The notes under the pieces were generated by a model, which saw nothing but the letters and a program-made list of their open reading frames with translations, did no database searches and was not told where the DNA came from. This document shows, piece after piece, positions 12,336 through 23,494 of a stretch of 64,000 bases of DNA (the first letter of the stretch is position 1; each line of letters begins with the position of its first letter). The stretch is from Imbricaverruca yamaguchii (taxonomy: Eukaryota; Arthropoda; Thecostraca; Neoverrucidae). Location: positions 744,001-808,000 of the forward strand of contig JAOTOL010001471.1 in NCBI GenBank assembly GCA_034440575.1, in the 5' to 3' direction. The translations under genes were made by a program, and so were the position numbers.

Positions 12336-15300
12336 CTGTCACCGGATAACAGAGGTTACAGGTTTGAACTGCCATCGTGCATCACCGTCCCGGGAACACC
12401 GGCAACCCGGTACCTCCGGGTAACAGTGTCGCAGGTCACAACGACCGTTGTGCGTCACCGTCCCTTCCACCGGGTAACGGAGCCAGAGGCCACAATGATC
12501 ACCGTGCGTCACCGACACTGCCACCGGGCAACAGGGGTCACAGGTCACAATGGTCACCAACCAAAGAAGGAACAAGGCGAGTCAGACCTGGACAAAGGTC
12601 GGGCCGAGCTGGAGTTGACTCAGTTCGAAACTACCGAAACACAAAGACGCCACTGTGCACACACTACACTGATCAATTACATAGGACACTGCAAGCAAAG
12701 GAGGTACACTGTGTTTGAAGTACACCAAACAGATGACATCAACTTGAAACATGTTCACTTTTGAAGATCAAGGCCAGTTGTCACTCACCACCTAGCTGAG
12801 GAGCATTCAGAGTGTCCAAGGTTCATCTACTACCAAATTTCATAACATTAAAAGTTCACAGCGTCCAAAAAGCGAAATGAATTACAAAATGTCTTGGATA
12901 TAGTGCATTCACAATGTAAAAAGTTCTTGACACCCAACAATCACAAACTGGGTTCAGAGGGAGCGTTTATAACGTACAAAGCTCATTTACATCCAAGGAT
13001 CATACAGTCTAAAAATAGTTCTTCAATAGTTGATATCAATAGTTCTTCAATATCAGAGGAGCTAGTAGAAGCACTGGTGGTGAAATCATGTAGCTAGGTA
13101 AGGTTAGCTTAGGCAGACTTCACTATCAGGGGGTTACTGGTTCCAGACAATTGGGCGACTATTTTTTGATTTTATGATCCATAGATGCAAATGGACTTTG
13201 TAAGTTATGAATGCTCTCTCTCCCCTATCTCAGGAGCTAGTTTTGGAGGTTATGAGCATTGGATGTTATGAATTTTGAACATCGTGAATGCTCTCTATCC
13301 AGGATATCTTCGACTTTATTTTGCTTTTTTGACGATATGCTCCTTGGACGTTGAACTTTCGAGGTTATGAACTTTTGGAAGTAAATGAAACTTGAATGTT
13401 ATATGGCCCCGGCAACTGAGACCAGCAACCCCCCTCACCCTCTCATCACTTACCGGCACCTTTCATTCTGATGGCACCACACTCGTCCTTCAGCGGGCAC
13501 TGATCGGCCATGACATATTTCTCAGGCGATTTCGCCAGCGGGGAAAAGCCATCCTCACTGTCGATCCGCCCGCCCAGCACGTAGTCGTCGGGCACCGCAA
13601 AGTGGAAGTCTGTGGCATGGCGAACACGTCAGCACGCACGCGCTGGCCGACGGGCGAGCACACAACACGTCTGATATTTCGAAACTGATAACAGCATCAA
13701 GCAGTACAGGAAGCCTGCGGACACATCAGTGAACAAGTCAGCTAACACTTTATTGGTAGATACCAATTAGGAGTACCATGGGGACACCCTGGTATATTTT
13801 TTTTTCCAGGAAGGCAAGCCCTAGGCGGATTTTTCCGAAACGTCCCCACTTAAATGACATTTTCTCGAAATCTAAGAACACTTCTATCAGAAGAATATGG
13901 TATTAAACGGACCCACTGATAGCTGTTAAAATATGAAGTGTTTTGAAATCGGATAAAAATTAAATTGCGCCACCCCAAAACCGATCGACAATCAGTCTTC
14001 TGAATCCGCCAGCGTGGAGGTACACGACGGAGGTCAGGTCAACACATGACAGAACACAACCAAGCAATCAACCCGAATACAGGCCGACTGGCATTATAAG
14101 ACGCGTCACCGTACATTCACTGCAGAACACGCGATAAAAAGATGCCGCCCACAGCCGAGTCAGTGTATGGTCATCGCCAGAGGGCGCGCTGATGTAGCAC
14201 GACTCACGGGTGTTATTGAAGTGGCCGCGCTCGGAGAGTTTGACGAAGTTCTGGCACATGACGGGTGCCATGTCGGGTCGCAGCTCGATGATAATGTTGG
14301 CACGGTTTGTACCGTTAGTCACCACCATGTTGTAGAGCGGGAACAAGCCGCGCAGTGGCCGCGCCACGGACGCCGCGGGAGCAGCGCACGCCACCGCGGT
14401 CGTCTCACCGGGCTTCTTTACCACACTGGAGAAGGTGAGCGGGGAGGCTGCCTTGGCGCTCGCAGCGCCATTGCGCGCTGTCGCAGTCTTGTTAGTGGAC
14501 GCTGGCTTGGCGGACGCTGTCTTAGCGGGGGTCGTGGCGCTGATTGAGGAATTACTTTCAGATGAATGGGCAGATTTAACATTGGCTTGAGCGGTCGACG
14601 AAGTACTAGCATTTGCGGTGTTTGGCTTGCTTAATGACGTGGGAATTTTACCGATTTTATTCTGGGGTTTAGATGTACCATTAAGTAAAATTCCATTGGT
14701 CGCCGTAGATGGTTTACAAACTGCACCCGTAGCCAGACCAGTGGACTTAACACCACTGTCACCTTTAGCGCCGTCGCAACTGGGCTTGAGGGCGGAACTC
14801 TCATGAGACGTGTTGTCCAACCCAGTGACATTATCAGACATCGGTTCAGGATCCAGACAATAGAACAAGGTGCTGGCAGCCAAGACCGCCTTGGCCACGT
14901 TCCCATCATGCAACCACTCGTCAATTGGGAATGCCACCAGCTCGACACCACCCAACAGAGACAGTTGGGCGCGAGAGTCGAGCAGACTCTGGCACCGTTT
15001 AGCCACCGCCGCCGTCTCTTTAACGTTGGGCGACGTGTGCACGAGGTGAGTGTTTATCATCTCGTAGGTGTCGGCCAGCTCGTGGTCGGGTACCGCGTCG
15101 ACGGCTTCGCGCCTGCGCTCCACCTCGCAGAGGATGTCATCGTCCATCTGTAGGTCCATGTCGAACTCGTCAACGGCGCGGCGGGCAGCGTCTGCCGCCG
15201 ACGTGAGCACGCTGTGAGCCAACCGGTACAGACGCAGCACCACCGTTCGGTTGTGTTTGATCTGCTCTATCTGCTCAGTCACTTGCACCGCCAGCTCCCG

Positions 15301-18300
15301 CAGCATGTCGCGAGCCTCGGGCATGGCCAGCAGCCGGTGGCCTCGGCAGTCACGGCCAGCCAAGCAGCCGCACGTTCTGCAGAACGACTGCACACTGCAA
15401 CGCATACACAGACACCACGTGTCAGCGGACCAGCGGGAAACCGACGTTGGTCGCCACACGTTATGCAGGACGACTACGAACTGCAACGTACACACATATG
15501 CACCATACACCAGCGTTGGAAAAATGGCCCTTTTTTGGAACTTTTGCCATCCAAAGAATTATACACTCCGGAAAAAATACACTCCTTGCATTGCCGGATG
15601 AAGGCAAGGTTAACTAGCAAGAGAGCTATATGTCATTATACAATAGTGATAACTTGGGTGGAAAGGAAGATTCAGTCATACCGGGTCCCTTACCACATAA
15701 AATTTCCAGTATAATTGAGGATAATACACATTTGTTATTTCAGGTCACCTGTAGGCACATTCCAAGAGGAGGCAGGAGTGGAGTCAAAAATGAGATGGCA
15801 GCCAGATTGGAAGAATATCAGCTTGCTAGCACGCACAAGTACAACAGATGTCAACAAATGGAAAAATATGGATCACTGCAGTCTGAATATGATTGTACAG
15901 CCACTGACCATTCCAATATTTCATAACATTCCATCCTCCATATCATTACATAACATTCCATTTGTGCACGTGTGATTTCTGGTGAAGTGCAGGTGAATTA
16001 ATAAACAGCCACCAATGCATTTATGTGTATGTTCTGCATTTATGTAAAAACCTCAAAACAGAGTCAAGATGTTCCCAGAAGAATGCATGGATGAACACCA
16101 AGAGCTAGAGTGGCATTCACACAACTGGTAAGCCACAAAGTGTAGCACTTCCCCAAATCCCCAAAATACTGGTGGATATGAGCCATGTTTTGCTACCGCA
16201 TAGGAATTTTCATGGGCATTATTACTTTTCCACACATATTTTACACACATTTTATCTCCATGAAGCATACAAAGGTATTTGGTTTGGCTATGTTATGCTA
16301 GATTTTTTTGTTGTAAGTTAGCCATTTATCAAATTCATTTTGCGATCATTCAGGATTATAAAACAGTTTTTGAAGTTAAAATAAAAACACTCAGGCTAGC
16401 ATAGGCTGCTTGGTTAGAATAGGCCATTTAGTTTTTTTATGATAAATTGCTTAGAAAATCTCCATTAAAAATCCTTTCTTGCACCCAGATAGGCTGCAGC
16501 TTTTTTCTTCATTTTAACATTACATTTCATGGTATATTTCCCAACAAAACCCGAGCCACTTTTTTTGGTGTCATTTTGCTACCCAATTGCACTTGCCAAA
16601 AAAATGTGTGGTCACATCACGTAAGTACCTACATTATGAACACATTCATAATCATTGCATGAAAAATAAATTTCAAGAAATCCAATCACCTTAAACTGCA
16701 AATTTAACCATTCAGAAAGTCAGAGACCAGAAATGTTAAAAGTATAATGGTATTCAATGGAGAATGGGGACAGGGGACCTAACAATTCCCTGAACATTTC
16801 ATGAATGCACAAATAATGCTTGAATGCATGCATATCTATAATATCTGCAGTCAATGTGCATTGAAGAGGCCCAGCCCCCATTTTGAAAGAAAAACATTCA
16901 CGCTTTAAAATGTGGTAAGTGAAAACAGGATTTTCCAGACAAAGGCAAAGCAATCAGTTTTGCTCATTACTACGCTTGTCGGCAAAACATCGCAGCAATT
17001 AATATTACCATGTCCTTCTCCTTGCATTATCTGAAGATATCCCGTCACACAACACAAGCTTACAGCTTTGGTTTATCCAAATCAATAACTCGAATAACCG
17101 CGAAGATATTTGATATGGGTAAGCAGTTATGTACCTACAGCAAAGGGCCTTGCCTACAGCCACGCAATACCAACTCTCATACCTCGAACCAAACACGCAG
17201 TCAATTCCATACGGATAGCAGCGAAGAGCTTTAAAGAAAATCCTTCGTTGAATAAAAAATCACTACGCTCCGCTAACCAAATAAAGGAATTCATCTTTAC
17301 CAGCCCAAGAACGTACAACGGTCCGTTTTTGGATTCACTGTTTTCACCGCTCTCCATTTCCCACTCCGGCCGGAGCTATTTAAACCATTGCCACGAAAAG
17401 CCATGGATAATGTATTTCTTTTTGCTTCCTTGGAGAATGATATGTTCTGCATCAAATGGGATGGATAAAACCGTTCATATTTATATTATTAAGCAGTCAG
17501 GAGAGATATACATAAAAGATATCGGAGGGATTTTCCCCATGCAAATTGCCTGAATGGCACCAAAACGTTCCTAAAACCTGCAAACACCTTGTTCCAAAAT
17601 GAAGATCCATAGAACCAGAAATTTCACCTTCTTTCGATCTCATGACTTGTATTTTTTCCGAATGTCATCAACAAGCGGGAATAGTTGTATTCATGCCACT
17701 CCGACCGCGAGGTTTCCCCACTCCGGACAAATTCAGATTTACGTGTGTTGACCTAATCCTGTACACTCTTATAAGTCTCATACTGATCCAATGATTATTT
17801 TTTTCCCCATAATCCTGATTATTATTAATTGAGAAAAAGGTTCCTTGTAATTCTCTTGGCAGTTTTCTCAACTTATTTTCATTTTTTAGTATTTCATAGC
17901 AATCATGGTGCGAAATGAGACGCTAATTTCCGCTCGTCCGTGACGATAGTCTGTTTTACAGCGGCAATTTGCCCGCTCGTCTAGTCGCTTTTCATCGTTC
18001 CAAGTCATTCTTGCTTCTACTAAACATTCCAGACAGGAACGAAATACATTTAATATTAGTAAGAATTGACTTCAATATTTTTTTTTCAGCTTTCTCATTT
18101 GAAAAACGAACATTGCATGGTCGAGAGAATAAAAGATTTTAGACGGATTGTTTTAGTATAACTTTCCTTAAACCACTATATATTCCGAAACCCATATTCC
18201 AAAGTAACATTTTAGACCCTCCCGTAGATTAGCCGGTGCACGAACGTCCTGCTTTCGAGGTATATTTATTAGTATTAGTATTAGTTGCGCGTTGTTGGTA

Positions 18301-21300
18301 TGTCAGGAGTGACAGGTATTGGTATATAAACTTGGTTGACATCGATTAAGTATACTTTTGTGATCATTTTCTCTAACATTGCTCAGGAAGTTGCCTTATA
18401 AGTCATTCACGTAACGTGGATGACTTCAGACGACGATGTGTGGTGGACCCCATCTGGTTGACTGTGAGACACTAGGATAGGAACCTAACAAATGACTTGA
18501 AGGCGTTTTATTCTTGAAGAAGTAGAATTGTCGGGTTATTTTACGACGCATTCAGCCGCAAGGTTGAGGGGCGGGGATGGCCGAGTGGTTAAGGTGTCGG
18601 GCTGTGGGTTCCAAAGGTCCCGGGTTCGACTCTAGCGCCACTCAGGACATTTCCCAATCCCGCGGCCCACCGGTGAAACAGTGTGGGCGGCGCCATTAGC
18701 CGTGAATGTGCATAAAGTGTGTCGTGAACCAACCAATAAACAAACCGCAAGGTTGTATAGCGTCGCCAACCTATCACACGGATTGGTCGTGGGTGGACTG
18801 CAAATCCCGCCGGCCGCGAGATTCGAGTCCCACGCTCCACCATCTAAGCTACCGAGCCCCCGGTTTTTATTCTTCATTCCAGAAAACAGCACTGCATTTT
18901 TCAAAATGTATACACTTCGTTATTTTTGAAATGTATACACTTCGTTATTTTTAAAATGTATATACTCCATTACTTAGTGCTTCAATATACACCCCATAAC
19001 TTGGCAAACTTGGAAATCACACACCCCATAACATAGTGCTTCTCAAGATTATGCACTCCATACTTTGGCAAGCCAAAAAAATATACACTCCGAATCCAAG
19101 ACCGAGAAGTGAAAATCCAACACTGCCATACACACACACACACACACAAATTATACGGAAGACACGTTCTACGGAACGACCGCACACTGAAACACATGCA
19201 CACACACACACACACCACTGTGTCAGTGGACTAATGGGGAAACGAAGCCGTTCGCCACAGGAACCCAAACAGAAGAGAAGCCAACCAGCACATAGAAAGG
19301 TGGGACCGATTGAAGCCACGCATCTCATCATGTGTCGGTCGGTGACTGGAAATCTGAAGAAAATCTCCCTTGCGTTGTCTGTTATACTTTTATCGCGAAA
19401 TAGGGTGGAATACCCCTCGATATTTCGCCCAGCATTGAGCAACACAAAATAGCTGTGCTCCTTGGCAATGACTGCACCTGACGACAACCAACACAGCCAA
19501 TGACTCGCCCCCACGTCACATCCCAGGCCAGGATCTCGACGAGGGCCTTTTACAGATTTGATACAGTTAAACGGCAATACTACGGCAGATAGTCTCAATG
19601 GCCACTAAATGATATGCAGCATTCCTCCCACTAGTAAAATACTCCTCATGCTTCATTATTTACTATTTACATATGTGTTGTTGTTTTTCCACAGCTATGC
19701 AGATTAATCATGCTATGCAGATTAATCATGACCAGATGCTTTGCAATTCTATGCAGATTAATCATGACCACATTCCGAGCGGTGGGGCCGAAAGGATAAT
19801 TTTTATATAGCATCCCTACATATGAATATGCACCTCACGACAGTGTAAAATAATTGACCATGTGGGTTGGAATTGTGCTATTTCATCCTTCTTAGGTTTT
19901 TACCATTTTGCTATATGTGTGGGTAGTCATTATACACACGACTGCTAAAAAAATGTTAAATGCATGTGACTGAAGTGAAAGACATTCTGCTTTTTAATTC
20001 TTAAGTGGCGATCCTTTATTTTCTTTCAATCTTTCACTATTCCCAAGCAACATCTTTCTTCATCCACAGTTAATGGTGAAGTCATTTTAGGACACTGCCT
20101 CACGAACAAAGGCAATTTCATCCCCTTCATGCAGTGTCCTTGGTTTCCATGCTCTTGGAATCATAGAGAATAATTCAATGACTCCAAAATATCTCAATGG
20201 TTGTAGTCACATTTCCTTTGCAGACATATCTACATACATAGACACATACACCTTTGCAAATAAACATATTCCCAATTGCCACCCCTCCATACCCTAACAA
20301 CTCAGCAACCGACAAAGCCCACTTGCAGTCCAAGCTCATACACAATATGTGCAAACAGATCAGGGCTTCTTGTTTTTCTTATGAGAAAAACAAACTCAAC
20401 CCACTTGCAGATGTTCAGAAGTAAATCAATTACCTGGTTGTTTGTTCTTCTTGGCATAAAGTTGTTAGTTTATTTATTCATATTTTCAATCACCAGAGAA
20501 AAGGTGATAAAACAATTGGCATTGCAAGGAAAGAAAAAACGATGTTGGGGACCAAAAAACCTTACATGGCCCAATATTATAGCTGCATGCTATATAGGTA
20601 TTATCTATAAAATATATGAAATACATAAATAAAAGCTTAACCGCCTAAACAGTAAACTATTTTATTTACTTTTTGGATATGGGAGGCCAGGAATAGGGGA
20701 TTTTCTGAAAGTGAACACATTATCTTTATAACAGTGAGTGTAGTACCTATCAATTTCAGGCACAGAACATAATATTTTCAGATATATTTATGAAATTGGA
20801 GTGTAAAACTGTGTGCAAAAAGTACATTCCTTGTACAAAAAGCAGACCAAGAAGCCAATAAGATTCTTAATTACTAAAAAAATTATACAAAAAAAATGCA
20901 AAATTGTATTGGCATCACAAAACTCCATCAGCATTGTGGTTATGGTGAAATATTTGACACAGAAGACCTCGTCTTCTTTCTGTTTGGATTCTGGGCACAA
21001 ACTACCTTTCACAGGCAAGGGCTTGAAATACATGAGCTAAGCTATAGATTCAGAATTTCACACTGACCCCCTACCCCTTTCTGAGCCTGGCATGAAACAT
21101 CCTGTGTCAGCACCATAGGGATGGCCACCTCAGCACTCAATATTTACCCGTGTTTGGCGGCGGCAGCGGCGTTGATTTGCGGCATCAGATAGACGTTGTC
21201 GGAGAGCGCCTGGGGGCCTTTCGGCACGGCAGTGAGGTCGGAACAGCTGGGGCAACACACCATGCCTTCCACTGTCAGCTGGCTGAGACATTGCAGGCAG

Positions 21301-21401
21301 AACGTGTGCTGCAGCCCGCCGCCACACTTGAGGAACTTTGGCAGCCTCGAGTTACCATTATAGGCTTGCTCACACAGCCCACAGAGCAGATGGTCAGCCA
21401 T
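12121..21401 (-). CDS. Gene A: RING / B-box-like / cyclophilin-like domain protein (4 coding exons)
   Basis: Exons, in transcript order on the minus strand, are 21401-21148, 15394-14208, 13609-13454 and 12335-12121. They join in phase (2, 1, 1) to give about 603 aa ending in TAG. Residues 1-55 hold a C3HC4 RING (C7, C10, C26, H32, C35, C38, C50, C53), so E3 ubiquitin-ligase activity is the family expectation. A B-box-like Cys/His cluster follows at about 88-105, then a helical, charged region typical of RBCC/TRIM proteins to about 200, a Ser/Thr/Ala/Lys-rich linker to about 430, and a cyclophilin-like fold from about 440 to the end (IIIELRPDMAP, VLGGRID, GSQFMIWL, VVFG-like LVFGYVRRG). The usual catalytic Arg of FHR is replaced (FHF), so isomerase activity is doubtful. 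I do not recognise a gene name. The first Cys/His pair of the B-box is not clear, so a small exon may be missing in the 5.7-kb first intron. Confidence 0.8.
12316..12558 (-). repeat. Tandem array grown from the gene A exon 4 acceptor
   Basis: Four imperfect units of about 54-70 bp share the pattern CATCACCGTCCC, then CACCGG(G/A)TAAC, then AGGTCACAA on the plus strand. The first unit is the true exon-4 start with its acceptor. In the minus direction two of the three extra units keep an AG at the splice position. Confidence 0.7.
12750..13390. repeat. Degenerate short repeats in gene A intron 3
   Basis: Diverged blocks such as GTTCA(C/T)A(G/A)CGTCCAAAA-like and TGAATGCTCTCT (twice, near 13207 and 13283) recur. 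AGTTCTTCAATA is repeated at 13017 and 13042. Confidence 0.4.
13454..13609 (-). CDS. Gene A coding exon 3: middle of cyclophilin-like domain
   Basis: A 156-bp exon between a CCACAG acceptor and a G|GTAAGT donor. The product reads HFHFAVPDDYVLGGRIDSED and on to CGAIRMKGAG, which aligns with the FHRVIP..QGGD to LSMAN stretch of cyclophilins. The Arg of the FHR motif is Phe here. Both phases are 1 and match the neighbouring exons. Confidence 0.75.
14208..15394 (-). CDS. Gene A coding exon 2: B-box-like module, helical region, linker, start of cyclophilin-like fold
   Basis: A 1187-bp exon opened by a TTGCAG acceptor (an alternative in-phase CTGCAG acceptor would start it at 15376). It encodes FCRTCGCLAGRDCRGHRLLA (second half of a B-box), a charged helical region with EQIEQIKHN, a cyclophilin-unrelated linker rich in S, T, A, K and N, and then LYNMVVTNGTNRANIIIELR, which resembles the first strands of cyclophilin. 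The exon ends in phase 1 at a consensus donor, C|GTGAGT. The frame stays open to 14068, but the homology stops at this donor. Confidence 0.78.
15372..15520 (-). repeat. Two tandem copies of the gene A exon 2 acceptor region
   Basis: The segment around the exon-2 acceptor (15372-15455) is followed by a second, shorter copy (15457-15520). Shared blocks are ACGACT(G/A)C, ACTGCAACG and ACACA followed by CCA. A third copy lies inside the first intron at 19150-19256. Confidence 0.6.
15521..18555. other. Gene A intron 1, distal part, no gene recognised
   Basis: AT-rich intronic sequence. Short open frames on both strands show no recognised motif. Confidence 0.5.
18573..18744 (+). mobile_element. 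tRNA-derived SINE (family 1) with 11-bp target duplication
   Basis: The head is tRNA-like: GGGGATGGCCGAGTGGTTAA (A box, Leu/Ser type) and GGTCCCGGGTTCGACTC (B box). The body GGACATTTCCCAATCCCGCG is shared with copies near 2480 and 3100. The tail is AATAAACAAA. CCGCAAGGTTG at 18556-18566 and 18745-18755 is a perfect target-site duplication. It lies in intron 1 of gene A on the opposite strand. Confidence 0.88.
18758..18865 (-). mobile_element. SINE family 2 copy, tRNA-derived
   Basis: In minus orientation: CTCGGTAGCTTAGATGGTGG (A box), GGGACTCGAATCTCG (B-box-like), then CCAATCCGTGTGATAGGTTG and GCGACGCTATA. It directly follows the target duplication of the family 1 SINE. Confidence 0.6.
18898..19085 (+). 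repeat. Diverged minisatellite, period about 28 bp
   Basis: Units such as AATGTATACACTTCGTTATT are near-perfect at 18904-18958 and decay to 19085. Similar TACACTCC blocks occur at 15560-15590. Confidence 0.65.
19150..19256 (-). repeat. Distant copy of the gene A exon 2 acceptor region
   Basis: It matches 15372-15455 over about 85 bp (ACGTTCT, ACGAC(C/T)GCACACTG, GTGTCAG(T/C)GGAC, GGGAAAC, TTCGCCACA) with a CA-repeat expansion in the middle. It lies in intron 1 of gene A, in the same orientation as the exon copy. Confidence 0.6.
19694..19767 (+). repeat. Three copies of CTATGCAGATTAATCATG
   Basis: Two copies are adjacent and one follows 19 bp later. Confidence 0.8.
19860..21140. other. Gene A intron 1, proximal part, no gene recognised
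   Basis: AT-rich; no conserved protein motif seen. Confidence 0.5.
21148..21401 (-). CDS. Gene A coding exon 1: RING finger
   Basis: Starts with ATG at 21401, four bases after a CTGCAG acceptor-like site, so a 5' untranslated exon probably lies upstream (higher coordinates). It encodes the complete C3HC4 RING; CGLCEQ and CLQC are the zinc ligand motifs. It ends in phase 2 at a GTAAAT donor (21147-21142). The 5' part of this exon, with its acceptor and ATG, is duplicated 120 bp upstream. Confidence 0.8.
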
Positions 21402-21485
21402 TGGTCTGCAGCAGGGAACATGTGGTCAGACAGCTACAAACACGACCACATTCAGCCAAAAATATGCAGAGCAGCCATTTTGCAC

Positions 21486-21563
21486 ATGCTCTCACAGCCC
21501 ACAGAACAGATGGCCCACCATTAGTTTGCAGTAGGGAGCATGTGGTCAGATGGCTACAAAGAC
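21486..21563 (-). repeat. Copy of the 5' end of gene A exon 1 (acceptor, ATG and first codons)
   Basis: About 78 bp at 21366-21443 are repeated 120 bp away with roughly 87% identity. The copy keeps the acceptor-like TTTGCAG/CTGCAAAC region and an ATG at 21521, but its frame stops after nine codons. It lies just upstream of the true exon in the transcript direction. Confidence 0.75.
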
Positions 21564-22102
21564 AACTTCGTCACTGATTTGGTGAGCATGCAATGGAAAA
21601 GGTTTTTTTTTCAATCAAAAATATATAATTAACAAAAAATGCCAGAAAAAATATTGTGCTGCTATGGTGTATGGTACTGTTTGACAATGGCTGTAAATTC
21701 ATTGAATTTACTGAATAGTGCATTACACTGTATTTATAAACAGGAGTTTCTGGTGTTACAAACAGGAAAAATACCGTCTCTGAAATGTATGGCTTCAAAA
21801 TTAAAGCCGATTGTGCCAAGCCGCCCAACAGAGCAGTCTGGTGGGTAGCCCGGTTCCAGTAACTGGAGCAGGTAATAACCTGATAAAGTGCTCCTATATA
21901 GGTGACCTGAGGTCAAATGGCTGATCTGGCATCTGTATTGCATCATTAGTAATGTCCAAAACATCATTAATACCAATTTTGGAGCATTTAAACACAATCA
22001 CAATGATTCATAACAATGACATGCCAAGATGCAGAAAACCAGAAATTTTGCTATTTTAACCTCATTTGACCTTGAAGATAGTGACCTAGGATCATGAAAT
22101 TT

Positions 22103-22352
22103 TCATACTATAGAGTTAACTATCGTGCCCATCCACCCTGCGAATTTCGTTGCTCTAGCCTTAATAGGAGCCAAGATCCTAGGGGGGTGGAATCTGCCCC
22201 CTTCAGTGCTCATAATTATCAGAGGCACTCTAGGGCACATGTTAAAGAAAGAACCCAAAATAGCATAGCACAACTGTGTAGCACAACTGCTATTGCTATA
22301 TGCAGCACAACCATTCTGATCAGACAAAAAACATTTTGCCAACATAGCCTAA
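22103..22352 (-). repeat. Left arm of a long inverted repeat
   Basis: Its reverse complement matches 23495-23745 at about 90% identity (GTCTGATCAGAATGGTTGTG, TAATTATGAGCACTGAAGG, TTGGCTCCTATTAAGG). Arms are about 250 bp with a 1.1-kb spacer. Confidence 0.85.
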
Positions 22353-22429
22353 CATAACCTAACTGGCCATGGTAATTTGATGCACACCAGCTATCTAAGC
22401 TTGGTTTGCCATTGGTTTTACTACACATC

Positions 22430-22567
22430 GACCACTGAGTCACATAGTGTCGCCAATCTCTCACTCTGATTGGCAGTGGGCGAAGAGTAGCAACAGGTGA
22501 GACCCTAAACCCACAATCTTTCAATTGTGAGATGGGCAACTTACCCCTAGACTGCTCATCCCCTATC
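22430..22567 (-). mobile_element. SINE family 2 copy
   Basis: In minus orientation: GGGGATGAGCAGTCTAGGGG (A-box-like), GATTGTGGGTTTAGGGTCTC (degenerate B box), then GAGAGATTGGCGACACTATG. Matches 2760-2830. Confidence 0.65.
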
Positions 22568-22740
22568 TGAACTTGGTAGAATAAGCTCAATATGGCATAG
22601 CAATACTAAGATTCTTGGCACTGGATCCCATGTGCTGTATCCATGACCTTGAACTAGAACCTATATACCACTGCATTGATAAGAAGTTTAGTTGCAGGTT
22701 TGTTTGGAACCCAGGGTATGGTTTTGATTGAAGTACAAGT

Positions 22741-22815
22741 GTTCTTTTTCTAGTATCTTCCCTCTACAGGTCAAACCCAGATGGGCCCCTGTATCTCTTA
22801 CCAAGCTTTCACATT
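22741..22815 (+). repeat. Direct repeat, copy 1
   Basis: Nearly identical to 23396-23470 over about 75 bp (GTTCTTTTTCTAGTATCTTC to ACCAAGCTTTCACA), inside the inverted-repeat spacer. Confidence 0.85.
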
Positions 22816-23395
22816 GTATGAATATGATTTAATGTCATAAACTGACAAAGATGCACTTCCTGCAGGAATCACTGGTAGCATCATTCCAATCATGGTCAGA
22901 AAAGATGCTTTGCCAACATTCTTCAACTGAAATGCCTTGTGGGTCTGAAGTGCAAATGCAAATGTAATTAAGCTGTAAAGGAGAAACTCTGAATTTACTC
23001 AAAATTAAGGAACGTTCTGTTCAGAAAAAAAAGTATTCTTGTTTCAGTTGGATTTTTTTTAATTGTTAAAAATTTGAAGCTGTTTTCTTCAAAAGCAGGT
23101 AACATTAGGTTAGGTTAGGCTGGGCTGTTTTTCAGTTAGGAAAATTCATAGAAAATTTACTTGTTAATTTTTCAGATTACATTTGCATTTCTTCTCTAAA
23201 GAGGTTAGGCTTGGTTAGGTTAGGTTGTGTCAAATTGCAATTTCAATTGAATCAACATTGCTTCTCATACTATGTTACCAAACTCAAAGCCAATTTTTGG
23301 TGCTATTTTGCTTCAAACAGAAAACCATGCATTTGCATGGAAAATGAGTGGTCCATCAGCTTTGTCACATCCATAAAAACAAATTCACAGGAAGT

Positions 23396-23470
23396 GTTCT
23401 TTTTCTAGTATCTTCCCTCTACAGGTCAAACCCAGATGGGCCCCTGTGTCTCTTACCAAGCTTTCACAAG
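23396..23470 (+). repeat. Direct repeat, copy 2
   Basis: Copy of 22741-22815 with one or two mismatches, just before the right inverted arm. Confidence 0.85.
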
Positions 23471-23494
23471 GTTGGTAGGCTTTTCAAGGTTATG

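Noticed and set aside
14068..15510. Single-exon 480-aa protein
   Set aside because: The ORF runs past a consensus donor at 14207 and starts before the acceptor at 15394. Cyclophilin homology continues in two further exons.
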